Below, piece by piece: positions 16,671 to 24,105 of a stretch of 64,000 nt of DNA. Source of the DNA: Clostridiales bacterium (GTDB lineage: Bacteria > Bacillota > Clostridia > Oscillospirales > Acutalibacteraceae); contig JAGZMM010000005.1 of assembly GCA_018364155.1 (NCBI GenBank), positions 124,001 through 188,000 of the forward strand, in the 5' to 3' direction. How positions within the stretch are numbered: position 1 is the stretch's first letter; every line of letters begins with the position of its first letter. The position numbers were made by a program, and so were the translations under genes. The notes under the pieces were generated by a model. That model searched no databases, was not told the origin of the DNA, and worked only from the letters and a program-made list of their open reading frames with translations.

Positions 16671-17909
16671 TTATCCCAAAGGAAGAATCACCTGAAAGCA
16701 CACGGCGCATTCCCCTTCCTTTCGGGCCGAAATCCGTCCCTTATGGGCCTCTACTACCGCTTTTGCTACCGACAAGCCGATTCCGTACCCGCCGGTTTCT
16801 CTTGAGCGGGAAGCGTCCGCCCGGTAAAACCGGTCAAAAAGGGAATCTAGGTCGGATGGAACCGAATCGCACGCGTTTTTGACCTCTAGCTTCGCATACT
16901 TTCCCTGCCCGGAAAGAAAAACCGAGATTTGGCTTTCCGGCGCCGCATATTTCACTGCGTTATCCAGCAAAATGGATACCACCTGCCTAATACCGCTTTC
17001 TTCTCCCTTCATGACCAGCCCCGGCTGGACAGATAGGGATAGGGTCTTTCCCTGGCTCTTGGCAAGTGCGACAAAAGAGTGGGCGGTTTCCTCCACTGCG
17101 TCGCTGAAAACAAAGTCGGTAAAAGGAAGCGTTCCTGGTTCCTCTTCCATCCGCGATAAGGTCAGAAGGCTCTGCACCAGTCCGCTTAGACGTCTAACTT
17201 GGTTTTGGATGCTTTCGGTCCATTCGTTGGGGCCGCCGGTCAGCTCCAGCACCTCGGCGTTGGCCGAAAGAATGGCCAGCGGGGTTTTGATCTCATGGCT
17301 CGCGTCGGTAATGAACCGTTTCTGCTTTTCCATGCTCTCGATGACCGGGCGGATGGCTCGCCGAGAAAGAAGCGAAACGAGCAAAAACATCACCGCAAGG
17401 GTGGCCAGGGCAATCCCGGTAGAAAGAAGCAGCAGGGAAAGGGAGGACTGCAGCTGCGTCCCCCGGTCAAGAAACAAAAGAAGGGTTCCGTACGCCTTTT
17501 CCTGGGCCAGATATTTATATTGGCCAAGATATCCGCCGGCGCTGCCGCTTTCGAGGACGGCTTGAGCGTATTGCGCTGCTTTGGAAGCGTCCACCGCCGC
17601 GATGTGGCCGGTATCGATCTGGGTGATGGTTCCTTCCTGGTTTGCTTTTATGAGGAAGTACCGGGTTTCAAAGGGAGTTTCCTCATTGAAGTGAGCCGGA
17701 TTCGGACCCGGATCCTTAGGCGGGCGTATCCCCCAGTCCAGCTCAGGGAACTTGCCTTCGTTCTGGGCCAGAAGGGACAGGAGATTGTCCGCATTTTGGT
17801 TCATCTGATAATAGGTCACGCCGTTTACCACCGCCAGGATCACCAGCAAAATAACAAACAGGGATCCCATAGCGATAGCGATAAATTTGCGCTGCAACCG
17901 CTTAATCAT
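16671..17909 (-). CDS. Membrane sensor histidine kinase of an OmpR-type two-component system
   Basis: A 412-residue kinase. A transmembrane helix near residues 12-34 and a second near 145-170 enclose an extracytoplasmic sensor region of about 110 residues. The H-box TDASHEIKTPLAIL holds the phosphorylated His, the N-box is DNAVKYA, and the G-box is GGYGIGLSVAKAVVEAH. I start at ATG 17909, which overlaps the stop of the response regulator gene by 8 bases; longer frames upstream are the regulator read in another frame. The signal is unknown. The size and order match regulators of envelope or antimicrobial-peptide stress. Confidence 0.94.
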   Translation of the reverse strand: MIKRLQRKFIAIAMGSLFVILLVILAVVNGVTYYQMNQNADNLLSLLAQNEGKFPELDWGIRPPKDPGPNPAHFNEETPFETRYFLIKANQEGTITQIDTGHIAAVDASKAAQYAQAVLESGSAGGYLGQYKYLAQEKAYGTLLLFLDRGTQLQSSLSLLLLSTGIALATLAVMFLLVSLLSRRAIRPVIESMEKQKRFITDASHEIKTPLAILSANAEVLELTGGPNEWTESIQNQVRRLSGLVQSLLTLSRMEEEPGTLPFTDFVFSDAVEETAHSFVALAKSQGKTLSLSVQPGLVMKGEESGIRQVVSILLDNAVKYAAPESQISVFLSGQGKYAKLEVKNACDSVPSDLDSLFDRFYRADASRSRETGGYGIGLSVAKAVVEAHKGRISARKEGECAVCFQVILPLG

Positions 17910-18579
17910 TGGTTTCCTCCAACAGGTACCCTGCGCCCCGTACCGCCTTGATCTGTACGTTGGCTCCGATGCTGGACAGTTTTTTGCGAAGGGAAGAAAT
18001 GTATACCCATACCACGTTGATTTCCGCATCTGAGTCGTAGCCCCAGATGCGCTCCATGAACTGCTCGGTGGAAACCAGCCGTCCTGGATGGCGCAAAAGC
18101 ATTTCGAGAATTTGGAATTCCTTGTTTCCCAACCGGATGGCACTCTCTTGACCGGCGGCTTCAAAGGTGGCCCGGTTTAAAGTCAGGCTGCCACAGGAAA
18201 GAGCGTCCGGAGAAAAGTCGGCCCGCCGCCGAGTCATGGCCCGTACCCGTGCCAGCAGCTCGCCCATGGCAAAGGGCTTGGTCAGGTAATCGTCCGCTCC
18301 GCTATCGAGTCCGAGAATCCGGTCATCCACCTCCGAGCGGGCCGTCAGCATCAGCACCGGCGTAGCGATCCCTTTCTCTCGCAGTTCTTTGACCACGGCA
18401 ATTCCGTCCTTTTTTGGCATCATAATATCGAGTATGATCCCGTCGTAATTTGCTGTCAGCCCATACTCATAGGCATCCGCTCCGTCGTAAACCGCATCGA
18501 CGGAGTAGTGGTTGTGCTTTAAAATGGCGGTTAGCGCCCGGGACAACTCTTTTTCATCCTCAGCAAGCAGCAATCTCAT
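17902..18579 (-). CDS. OmpR/PhoB-family response regulator
   Basis: A 225-residue two-domain regulator: a receiver domain with phospho-acceptor Asp in NYDGIILDIMMPKKDG near residue 51, acidic pocket in LLLAEDEKEL, and the conserved Lys in DDYLTKPFAMGELLAR, followed by a winged-helix DNA-binding domain ending in the VRGAGYLLEE hallmark. It is the first gene of the pair and overlaps the kinase gene. Direct repeats at its promoter suggest autoregulation. Confidence 0.96.
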   Translation of the reverse strand: MRLLLAEDEKELSRALTAILKHNHYSVDAVYDGADAYEYGLTANYDGIILDIMMPKKDGIAVVKELREKGIATPVLMLTARSEVDDRILGLDSGADDYLTKPFAMGELLARVRAMTRRRADFSPDALSCGSLTLNRATFEAAGQESAIRLGNKEFQILEMLLRHPGRLVSTEQFMERIWGYDSDAEINVVWVYISSLRKKLSSIGANVQIKAVRGAGYLLEETND

Positions 18580-18626
18580 CGGCCTGATTCTCCCTCACGT
18601 TTCATAAAGGGTAGTTCTTTTTCTTC

Positions 18627-18662
18627 ATGATAGTAGCATATCCTCTTTAAATCAAGTTTAAA
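18627..18662 (-). promoter_or_regulatory. Promoter with 11-bp direct repeat before the two-component operon
   Basis: On the minus strand TTGATT (18650-18655), 17 bases, TATCAT (18627-18632). TTTAAA occurs at 18646-18651 and 18657-18662, an 11-base period overlapping the -35, as bound by tandem OmpR/PhoB-type dimers. Confidence 0.65.
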
Positions 18663-19030
18663 TTTCTTTGCCTTTTTCGGCCGGGAAAACCAAAAAGACG
18701 GCCGGTCGATCTTTGCAAAATTGATAGGCGCTTTCTTATTTTACGCGGTCTGCTCAAAGGGCGTATGCTGCCGGAACGATTGCCCTTGTAATCGATAGCG
18801 GAAGCGGCCCTAAAAAACAGTGGATTTTCCTGCCTGCGGAAGGATACACGGTTGGCAACCGGTATCCTGTGCGGGAAATACATGGGTGCGGTCCTTATTT
18901 GCAGGAGACTTTGGCATGCATCCGGTACGGGCAAAAATGGGTACTGAGCTTGTCTTTTTCCTTTTGAGATCGGTCGTGTAGAACGGCTTCCTTTTCCGCC
19001 GGTGTGAGGGGGAGAGAAGATAGGACTGTT

Positions 19031-19172
19031 ATGAAAAATAAAAAAGGATGACCTTGCGCAAATTGCCGCCTTAACTGATAAGTAGCTGTGTGAACGGCGC
19101 TTTTGCAACCCTCGTACCTTGGCCGATTTAGCGGCGGCTTATTGGTTTGTAAGCGGTCTGCTGGCCGGATAA
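19031..19172 (+). pseudogene. Possible remnant of a small (~46-residue) gene
   Basis: From 18663 to 19190 no intact gene is seen. Within it, an ATG at 19031 follows a GGGGGAGAG site. If one A is removed from the A run at 19040-19045, the frame reads MKNKKDDLAQIAALTDK, stop (TAG 19083), then continues in the same frame as LCERRFCNPRTLADLAAAYW and on to TAA at 19172. The composition is protein-like but broken by a frameshift and an amber codon. It could be chance. Confidence 0.3.
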
Positions 19173-19190
19173 CGGAGTTTTACGCAAAGC

Positions 19191-19222
19191 AAAAAGCCGC
19201 CCATCCATACGGGCGGCTTTTT
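19191..19222 (-). terminator. Bidirectional terminator after the holin-like gene
   Basis: GCCGCCC (19196-19202) pairs with GGGCGGC (19211-19217), flanked by AAAAA and TTTTT, so it can stop transcription from either side. Confidence 0.88.
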
Positions 19223-19230
19223 ATGGATGC

Positions 19231-19734
19231 TTATGCGTCGTTACCGTTGTCCTCCGGTTTATACTCCAAAGCAACTGGTGTTTCCTCGCTGCCTGCTTTC
19301 GTGCTGCTGACGGTGGCTGCGGGCAGAGAGGAGTCGGCATTTGCCGTATGGACGAAAGGAATAGACGCGGTGGTGTTTCCTGGTTGGGAAGCGTTCATTT
19401 TGGCCATTCGAGCGGCCTGGCGTTCGGTGCTGGTTTTGCCGGTCATGGCCGTCATGATAAAGTCGCCGCCGTTATAGCTGGCAAAGGCGATTAATAGGCC
19501 TTGCGTCAGGGAGGCGAATACTGCCATGAGTACACTGCTCCAGTCGGTGAGAGCGACCGTAGAGAAGGTGTGCAGCGCGCACAGCACCACCGAGCTGATT
19601 CCTACTATCAAGGGAATGCGGCACTCTTTTACCTTCATTTTCTGCAAAAATTTGCGTACCGCATATAAGACCGGAATGAGAATCAGCAGTTCAGCCCGGA
19701 CATATTGGTTGATCATATCGGATATAAACTCCAT
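19231..19734 (-). CDS. Phage holin-like membrane protein (holin superfamily V type)
   Basis: A 167-residue protein with hydrophobic segments near residues 12-24 (AELLILIPVLYAV), 36-50 (IPLIVGISSVVLC) and 65-85 (LMAVFASLTQGLLIAFAS). The layout, the IPLIVGI block and the TQGLLIAFA block resemble the Hol44-type holins that permeabilise the membrane for endolysin release. The last 60 residues are Ser/Thr/Ala-rich, disordered, and not usual for the family. I start at ATG 19734, six bases after GAGGGGG. No endolysin gene is adjacent. It may serve the tail locus 3 kb away or be a domesticated membrane protein. Confidence 0.7.
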   Translation of the reverse strand: MEFISDMINQYVRAELLILIPVLYAVRKFLQKMKVKECRIPLIVGISSVVLCALHTFSTVALTDWSSVLMAVFASLTQGLLIAFASYNGGDFIMTAMTGKTSTERQAARMAKMNASQPGNTTASIPFVHTANADSSLPAATVSSTKAGSEETPVALEYKPEDNGNDA

Positions 19735-19845
19735 AAAAACCCCCTCTTCCATATGAGAGACGCGGACAGATAGACTGTCTTAGTTCAGTTTATGTGAGTA
19801 AGGGGACGTCTGTCACATTTAATTGAAAATGAGGAGGAAAAGATA

Positions 19846-19874
19846 TTGACAACATCCGGCAAAATGAATATAAT
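19846..19874 (+). promoter_or_regulatory. Consensus promoter of tRNA-Pro
   Basis: Perfect TTGACA (19846-19851) and TATAAT (19869-19874), 17-base spacer, 17 bases before the tRNA. Confidence 0.93.
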
Positions 19875-19891
19875 AAATAAGTCGCTTATCT

Positions 19892-19968
19892 CGGGGTGTA
19901 GCTCAGTTTGGTAGAGCGCTTGGTTCGGGACCAAGAGGCCATGGGTTCAAGTCCCGTCACTCCGACCA
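19892..19968 (+). tRNA. tRNA-Pro (anticodon CGG)
   Basis: A complete 77-base cloverleaf: acceptor CGGGGTG/CACTCCG (one G-T pair), D-arm GCTC/GAGC, anticodon stem CTTGG/CCAAG with loop TTCGGGA, variable AGGCC, T-arm ATGGG/CCCGT with TTCAAGT, discriminator A and encoded CCA at 19966-19968. It decodes CCG. Confidence 0.97.
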
Positions 19969-19973
19969 TTGAG

Positions 19974-20003
19974 AAAACCGTCGACTTTTGTCGGCGGTTT
20001 TTT
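19974..20003 (+). terminator. Terminator of the tRNA gene
   Basis: AAAACCGTCGAC pairs with GTCGGCGGTTTT (one G-T), then a T run. Confidence 0.88.
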
Positions 20004-20121
20004 GCTGTTTATCAAACAATTTCTGCAAAGTTTTGGGAATTATTATAAATTTTTATTGATAATATTTCAATTTGTGATACACTAACTATATAAATACAGG
20101 GAGGTGAAAAAAGGAGGTGTC

Positions 20122-20163
20122 ATGGAAAGCAAAGTAACGGTTCATCTGTCAAATATCTGTTAA
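20122..20163 (+). CDS. 13-residue leader peptide candidate
   Basis: ATG at 20122 behind AAGGAGGTGTC encodes MESKVTVHLSNIC and stops with TAA at 20163, 132 bases before the surface-protein gene. The ribosome site is stronger than that of the downstream gene. No terminator-like hairpin is obvious between them, so a regulatory role is only a suggestion. Confidence 0.4.
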   Translation: MESKVTVHLSNIC

Positions 20164-20295
20164 GTGCATACGAATCTTCATAGTAAGCAGGGAACTGAGA
20201 TGGAGTGAATAACAAAAACGGGAAAATGGAATCCGTAGGATCGATACGGCAGGTATTACCAGCATATAAAATATGAAACGTTTGGAGAAATTATA

Positions 20296-21297
20296 ATGAA
20301 AAGATGGATATCTTTGTTGCTGTCTGCATTCCTTATATTTGCAACGACTGGAATGGCTACTTCTGCCGCTGATGAAAAGGAACCCAATGGCTTGAAAACA
20401 CTGGAATATCGAATAAATGAAGGCGAATGGCAGGCGGTTCCCGGATTTGCGGAAAATAGCACAGAAGATCAGTTTTCCGTAGAGCTTCCGCGCAATACGG
20501 AAACGCGCAATGCAGTAGTCGAAATCCGGGCGACGCCTATCGACGCGGAAAATAAAGCGGTCTTCTACGATGGCCGGAACAAAGTAACGATAGCAGACGG
20601 ACTTGTCCAAGGTTCACAGGATCCGGCGGTTTATGTCCGTGATAAGGACAAAGCCGATGAAACAGGGACGGGTATTATGACGGTCGTGTCATTCGCAGTG
20701 GCACCCATTGACCCGGCTGTTATCGAGTTTGCGAATAAAAATTTATCGATTTCCTTTGATGGCGAGCGATCCGGAACACATACGTATAACAATGAAGTGG
20801 ACATCAAGTTTATGCAGAACGAATCGGTGACGTTGACGGTCAATAACACCGGTAGTGACAATGAGCCACCTAAGGTAGGCGATTCGCGATGGAAGTTCCT
20901 TGGGTTTTCCATTAACGGTGAAGTCATCATGCCGTGGGATGCAGACTGCATGAGCTGGACCTTTCAAACCGATGACCTGAATGCTGGCACGCACGATATA
21001 GTCATGCGCTTTGTCTTGGAGATGTACCAAGAGGTGATTTCGGACGAGCCGGTTTCCGCGGAAACGCCTGCGTCATTTGCTTGGACGGAATATCTGGCTG
21101 AGGATGGCGGTTATCCATTTATGTACAATATCTCCGATACCTTTACCATTGAAACGCCGACGCAAGAGCCTGTACAACCTGGCAATACCGATAATCCGCC
21201 CACCGGTGTCGACGATATTTTTGTAGGTGCGCTGTTCCTCCTTCTTTCCGGAACGGGAATCTGCGTGCTGCTGATCCGAAAAAGGAGCCGGGCGTAG
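20296..21297 (+). CDS. Secreted surface protein with NPPTG-type cell-wall sorting signal
   Basis: A 333-residue protein I do not otherwise recognise. Residues 1-25 are a signal peptide (MKRWISLLLSAFLIFATTGM). The body (26-290) is rich in beta-forming residues with no catalytic motif seen. The C-terminus has NPPTG at about 300-304, a hydrophobic helix (GALFLLLSGTGICVLLI) and the basic tail RKRSRA, the layout of a sortase substrate with a variant motif. No sortase gene is in the window. Start ATG 20296 follows TTGGAGAA. The gene is AT-richer than its neighbours and lies between a tRNA and a phage locus, so it may have been acquired. Confidence 0.75.
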   Translation: MKRWISLLLSAFLIFATTGMATSAADEKEPNGLKTLEYRINEGEWQAVPGFAENSTEDQFSVELPRNTETRNAVVEIRATPIDAENKAVFYDGRNKVTIADGLVQGSQDPAVYVRDKDKADETGTGIMTVVSFAVAPIDPAVIEFANKNLSISFDGERSGTHTYNNEVDIKFMQNESVTLTVNNTGSDNEPPKVGDSRWKFLGFSINGEVIMPWDADCMSWTFQTDDLNAGTHDIVMRFVLEMYQEVISDEPVSAETPASFAWTEYLAEDGGYPFMYNISDTFTIETPTQEPVQPGNTDNPPTGVDDIFVGALFLLLSGTGICVLLIRKRSRA

Positions 21298-21438
21298 TAA
21301 AAATGGGTCCAACCGGTAACAAGAAATTGCAGCAAACAGTTTAAGCGTGGCTTTAGGTTATCTATGCATTTACGGCTTGAAGCGGCCGGATGACCATATC
21401 CACGATGACAAGTACATAACGGAAAAATAGGAAAATGA

Positions 21439-21472
21439 CGGGAGCCAACAATGGTTGACTCCCGCTTTTTTT
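21439..21472 (+). terminator. Rho-independent terminator after the surface-protein gene
   Basis: CGGGAGCCAAC pairs with GTTGACTCCCG (one mismatch) over AATG, then CTTTTTTTG. Confidence 0.9.
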
Positions 21473-21949
21473 GTATCGACTGCTATAGATGAAGATCTTC
21501 GGATGCACTTAAGATCGCGACTACGGCGTTGTTTTTAGCACGCAAACCCGTTTCACCGGCGGGATTCCTTTTTCTGTAGAGAGGCAAAGCGACTTTCTGT
21601 CTTTCTTTATGTATATTCTGAATAAATGGATTTCCAACACATCTTGAGACGGAACGAGCGGGAAGAAGTCTTTATCTCTATGGAGCAATAAGCCTTTTCT
21701 CTTTGGATCAAGTTGGATTTGAGGCGGCTATCAAAACTGTGACCGCCCGAGCAGAAAGAACAGGAAATATAAACATAGTTTACCTGTAAAAGCACATATA
21801 TTTGAAGGATATTCTAGTTTCATTTTGCAACAATCCACTTAACGGGACAGCATTAACATAAATCGATGATTTTGTATTGAAACCTCTTTCATTTTAGGAA
21901 CGTATGTTCTATAATGAGATCGAAAAACCGAGATGGAGGTTTTTACGGC
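21473..21949. other. Intergenic region without a recognised gene
   Basis: About 475 bases of mixed composition. I see no protein-like frame, tRNA, repeat or CRISPR unit. A perfect TATAAT at 21910-21915 with a poor -35 precedes the small gene at 21950. Confidence 0.5.
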
Positions 21950-22108
21950 ATGGATATCGTTCGAAAGGAAACTTTACCCAATAGGGTGGCAGAGGAACTT
22001 TTGTATGTGCTTGCGAGAAATTCAGAGGAATACGCACGGCAGGTGCTTACTTACGCGGTCTGTCTGGAACGCAGCGCTTACGCTGGCGTTGGCGAAAAGA
22101 ATGGATAG
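21950..22108 (+). CDS. Small hypothetical protein (52 residues)
   Basis: Starts MDIVRKETLPNRVAEELLYV at ATG 21950, downstream of ATGGAGG. It is predicted to be two amphipathic helices, with no signal peptide or metal site. It converges on the phage repressor gene and shares a bidirectional terminator with it. I do not recognise the family. Composition is protein-like, and the size and position beside a repressor would fit an accessory phage gene, but no function can be given. Confidence 0.5.
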   Translation: MDIVRKETLPNRVAEELLYVLARNSEEYARQVLTYAVCLERSAYAGVGEKNG

Positions 22109-22113
22109 GACCG

Positions 22114-22148
22114 AAAAAGGGCCGGGGATTTATTCCCCGGCCCTTTTT
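22114..22148. terminator. Bidirectional terminator overlapping the repressor 3' end
   Basis: AAAAAGGGCCGGGGA and TCCCCGGCCCTTTTT form a perfect 15-bp stem. It ends both the small gene at 21950 and, on the other strand, the repressor gene whose stop is at 22130. Confidence 0.92.
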
Positions 22149-22519
22149 GCCTGCGTCTGCAGCCCGTTTAAAAACTTCTGCAACACCGCTTTTTCTTTTT
22201 CGTCCAACTGCCAATAAGTCCGTAAAAACGCTTTGATAAAAGAATCGTCGGAGGTCTGAATTTCCGTTAGGATGCGAATGAAATCCGCGTCTTCCGAAAG
22301 CGTTGGGAACATCTCTCCCTGCCCGGTACGCAGCCAAAGCTCAGAGACATGAAATTCCCGGCAGATATCCGCCACCGTCCGGTCGCTGGGATTGCGTTTA
22401 CCTGATACCAGTTGAGAAACATAGGATTGGTCGATATTAAGCCGCTGCGCGAATCGGACCTTTTTGATTTTGAGCGCATCAAGAAGCTTGCCGATTCTTT
22501 CTCCCATGGTATTTTCCAT
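22130..22519 (-). CDS. Phage-type Xre/CI-like repressor
   Basis: A 129-residue protein with an N-terminal helix-turn-helix (RFAQRLNIDQSYVSQLVSGKR near residues 22-43) and the FHVSELWLRTGQGEMF block common in repressors of clostridial prophages. The C-terminal half is helical and acidic. It has no Ser-Lys autoprotease dyad that I can see, so induction may depend on another factor. I start at ATG 22519 behind GGAAGGTGAGGCA. It is transcribed away from the tail operon, and the promoters face each other across a region with related half-sites. Confidence 0.88.
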   Translation of the reverse strand: MENTMGERIGKLLDALKIKKVRFAQRLNIDQSYVSQLVSGKRNPSDRTVADICREFHVSELWLRTGQGEMFPTLSEDADFIRILTEIQTSDDSFIKAFLRTYWQLDEKEKAVLQKFLNGLQTQAKRAGE

Positions 22520-22545
22520 TGCCTCACCTTCCATCTATGAGTATT

Positions 22546-22574
22546 ACGGTATCATATAAAAATGACTGTGTCAA
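22546..22574 (-). promoter_or_regulatory. Repressor promoter
   Basis: On the minus strand TTGACA (22569-22574), 17 bases, TACCGT (22546-22551). The -35 is perfect and the -10 keeps only the key T, A and T. Confidence 0.6.
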
Positions 22575-22592
22575 GTTTTTTGAAAAATAGGG

Positions 22593-22621
22593 TTGACAAA
22601 CATGACTAAGCCCTATATAAT
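22593..22621 (+). promoter_or_regulatory. Strong promoter of the tail operon
   Basis: Perfect TTGACA (22593-22598) and TATAAT (22616-22621) with 17-base spacer. It lies back to back with the repressor promoter; the divergent -35 elements start 24 bases apart and carry similar flanks (TTGACACAGTCAT and TTGACAAACATGAC), likely repressor half-sites. Confidence 0.9.
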
Positions 22622-22676
22622 AATGACGCAGACAACAATTGATCACTGAGAAGAGGGCTGAGTGAAAAGCAGCGGC

Positions 22677-22698
22677 AAGCCGGATGCGCATTCGGCTT
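22677..22698 (+). other. Leader hairpin of the tail operon
   Basis: AAGCCGGAT pairs with ATTCGGCTT (one G-T) over GCGC in the 165-base untranslated leader. No T tract follows, so it is not a terminator. Confidence 0.5.
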
Positions 22699-22787
22699 CT
22701 GAAGAAAATGATTTCCCTTGCCCATAAACGTGCTGGCGGCGTTAAACTGCACGGAATTGCCGACGGGCTGAAAACGGGGAGGCCGAT

Positions 22788-23405
22788 ATGGCGCAATGGA
22801 ATCCGAAACGGCCGGTTCTTTCGGGAGAGATAGACAGCATTCCGAAGGACGACACCACACAAAAAGACGGCGCACTTGTGCAGCTGTCGCAAAGGCAGCT
22901 TGACGAGCTGATTGGGCGCGCTTATGCGCGAGGTGCGCGCAAGGGCAAACGCGAGGCAGCAGATTCTGCGCAGGACTATTTGGAGAGAAAAGCCCGGGAA
23001 ACACTCCGTGTTGCGGGGGAGCGGCTTTTATTTGCTATGGTTCGGGAGGCGGCTGTCACTCTTGGCCTGTCCGCTAAGGGTGCGCAGACGGCTTTGAGGC
23101 TGATGGATTTTTCCGGATGTGTCAAGGACGGAGAAGTGAATGAAACGGCCGTCAAAGGATTGGTGATCCGGTTCTTGCAGGATTATCCGGAGTTTTCCAT
23201 AAAACGAAGGGCTGCTGGGCGAAAAGCATCCAGCAGGAGAAAACACGCCTGGTTTCCGGGCGATTCTGCCTGCACAAAGCAAACGGTACATACGATACGA
23301 AAAGGACGCAGGCCGTTCCCCGTCCGTCAAATCAGGCAGGCTGCCTTTCCTACCGGGGACGGCGTGGTAATCAGAAGGAGGCAGCGCAAGGAGCATCATC
23401 CATGA
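22788..23405 (+). CDS. Phage scaffold-like (GP20-type) protein with basic C-terminal extension
   Basis: A 205-residue protein. Residues about 35-130 (helical and charged, then ALRLMDFSGCVKDGEVNET and GLVIRFLQDYPEF) resemble the C-terminal part of GP20-type capsid scaffold proteins. After residue 145 the sequence becomes strongly basic (RRAAGRKASSRRKH) and does not look like a scaffold. In siphophages the scaffold gene is followed by the major capsid gene, but here the next gene is a connector, starting inside this one (ATGA overlap). The tail may be the scar of a capsid deletion. Start ATG 22788 has GGGGAGG. Identification is by resemblance only. Confidence 0.5.
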   Translation: MAQWNPKRPVLSGEIDSIPKDDTTQKDGALVQLSQRQLDELIGRAYARGARKGKREAADSAQDYLERKARETLRVAGERLLFAMVREAAVTLGLSAKGAQTALRLMDFSGCVKDGEVNETAVKGLVIRFLQDYPEFSIKRRAAGRKASSRRKHAWFPGDSACTKQTVHTIRKGRRPFPVRQIRQAAFPTGDGVVIRRRQRKEHHP

Positions 23406-23776
23406 GCTACATCAATGTCAGCGATTACAAGGAATACATGCGAAGCCGACTGCCGGACGATTTCGAGGTGCTGGCCGTGTGGGCCAGTGAGCAGATCGAC
23501 GCGGCGACCAATTGGCAGCTGCGCGGCAGCCTGGCGGACCTGGACGAGTTTAAAAGCGGACAGGTGAAAAAAGCCGCTTGCATCCAGGTGAAATGGCTGG
23601 AGGAACTGGGCGGTATGAGCGCGCTGGTAACGCCTGCGTTTTCCAGCGTGACTTTAGGCAAGTTTACAATTTCCATGCCCGCAGCCGCAGGGGAGGAACC
23701 GGGCAGTCTTTGCCCGCTGGCAAAGCAGTGCCTGTTCCCCACGGGGCTGCTGCAAACGGGGGAGGGAGTCGAGTGA
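23402..23776 (+). CDS. Phage head-tail connector-like protein (gp6/YqbG type)
   Basis: A 124-residue protein whose position, size and N-terminal pattern (INVSDYKEYMRS, then a helix ASEQIDAATNW) fit the small adaptor at the head-tail joint of siphophages. It has no catalytic motif. Starts at ATG overlapping the upstream stop by four bases and ends in a GTGA overlap with the next gene, so translation is coupled throughout. In a headless particle it would cap the tail top. Confidence 0.65.
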   Translation: MSYINVSDYKEYMRSRLPDDFEVLAVWASEQIDAATNWQLRGSLADLDEFKSGQVKKAACIQVKWLEELGGMSALVTPAFSSVTLGKFTISMPAAAGEEPGSLCPLAKQCLFPTGLLQTGEGVE

Positions 23777-24105
23777 TTCCGATCCCATCCGCTCTCTTGA
23801 TCCACAAAGCAAAACTTTTGCCGTGTACAGGAGAAGATGTTTGGCAAGAAAAGAATTACGGCAAACCGGTTTTCCTTTGTGCCGTCCGGGTAGAGCCGGC
23901 CAGCCAATGGACAGTGGAAAGCCAAAATCGGCGGGTGTCGCACACCGCGACCCTTTTTTACGATTGCCGCAACAGCAGCCCCCAGAACGTGGAGTTTCAA
24001 GCGGGCGCAAGAATTGTATTCGAGGGCAGGGAGTATACCATTGAAACGGTGGAGCCGCTCTATGACGGCCGCCGTCTGCACCACATAGAGGTGGGCCTGT
24101 CGTGA
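23773..24105 (+). CDS. Phage minor capsid/stopper-like protein 1
   Basis: A 110-residue protein starting at GTG 23773, coupled to the upstream stop. It is beta-rich, with the block AGARIVFEGREYTIETVEPL typical of small head-completion or stopper proteins (minor capsid protein 1 family). No Cys cluster or enzyme motif. The alternative start further upstream would read through the previous gene in a second frame, so GTG with GGGGGAGGGAG upstream is preferred. Confidence 0.65.
   Translation: MIPIPSALLIHKAKLLPCTGEDVWQEKNYGKPVFLCAVRVEPASQWTVESQNRRVSHTATLFYDCRNSSPQNVEFQAGARIVFEGREYTIETVEPLYDGRRLHHIEVGLS

Noticed and set aside
18647..19108. 153-codon minus-strand open frame upstream of the response regulator
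   Set aside because: Overlaps the regulator promoter, has no ribosome site, and has a Ser/Arg/Phe-rich random-like composition.
19892..19968. tRNA-Pro as the attachment site of the tail locus
   Set aside because: I found no second copy of the tRNA 3' end up to 33.8 kb and no integrase; the locus starts more than 2 kb away.
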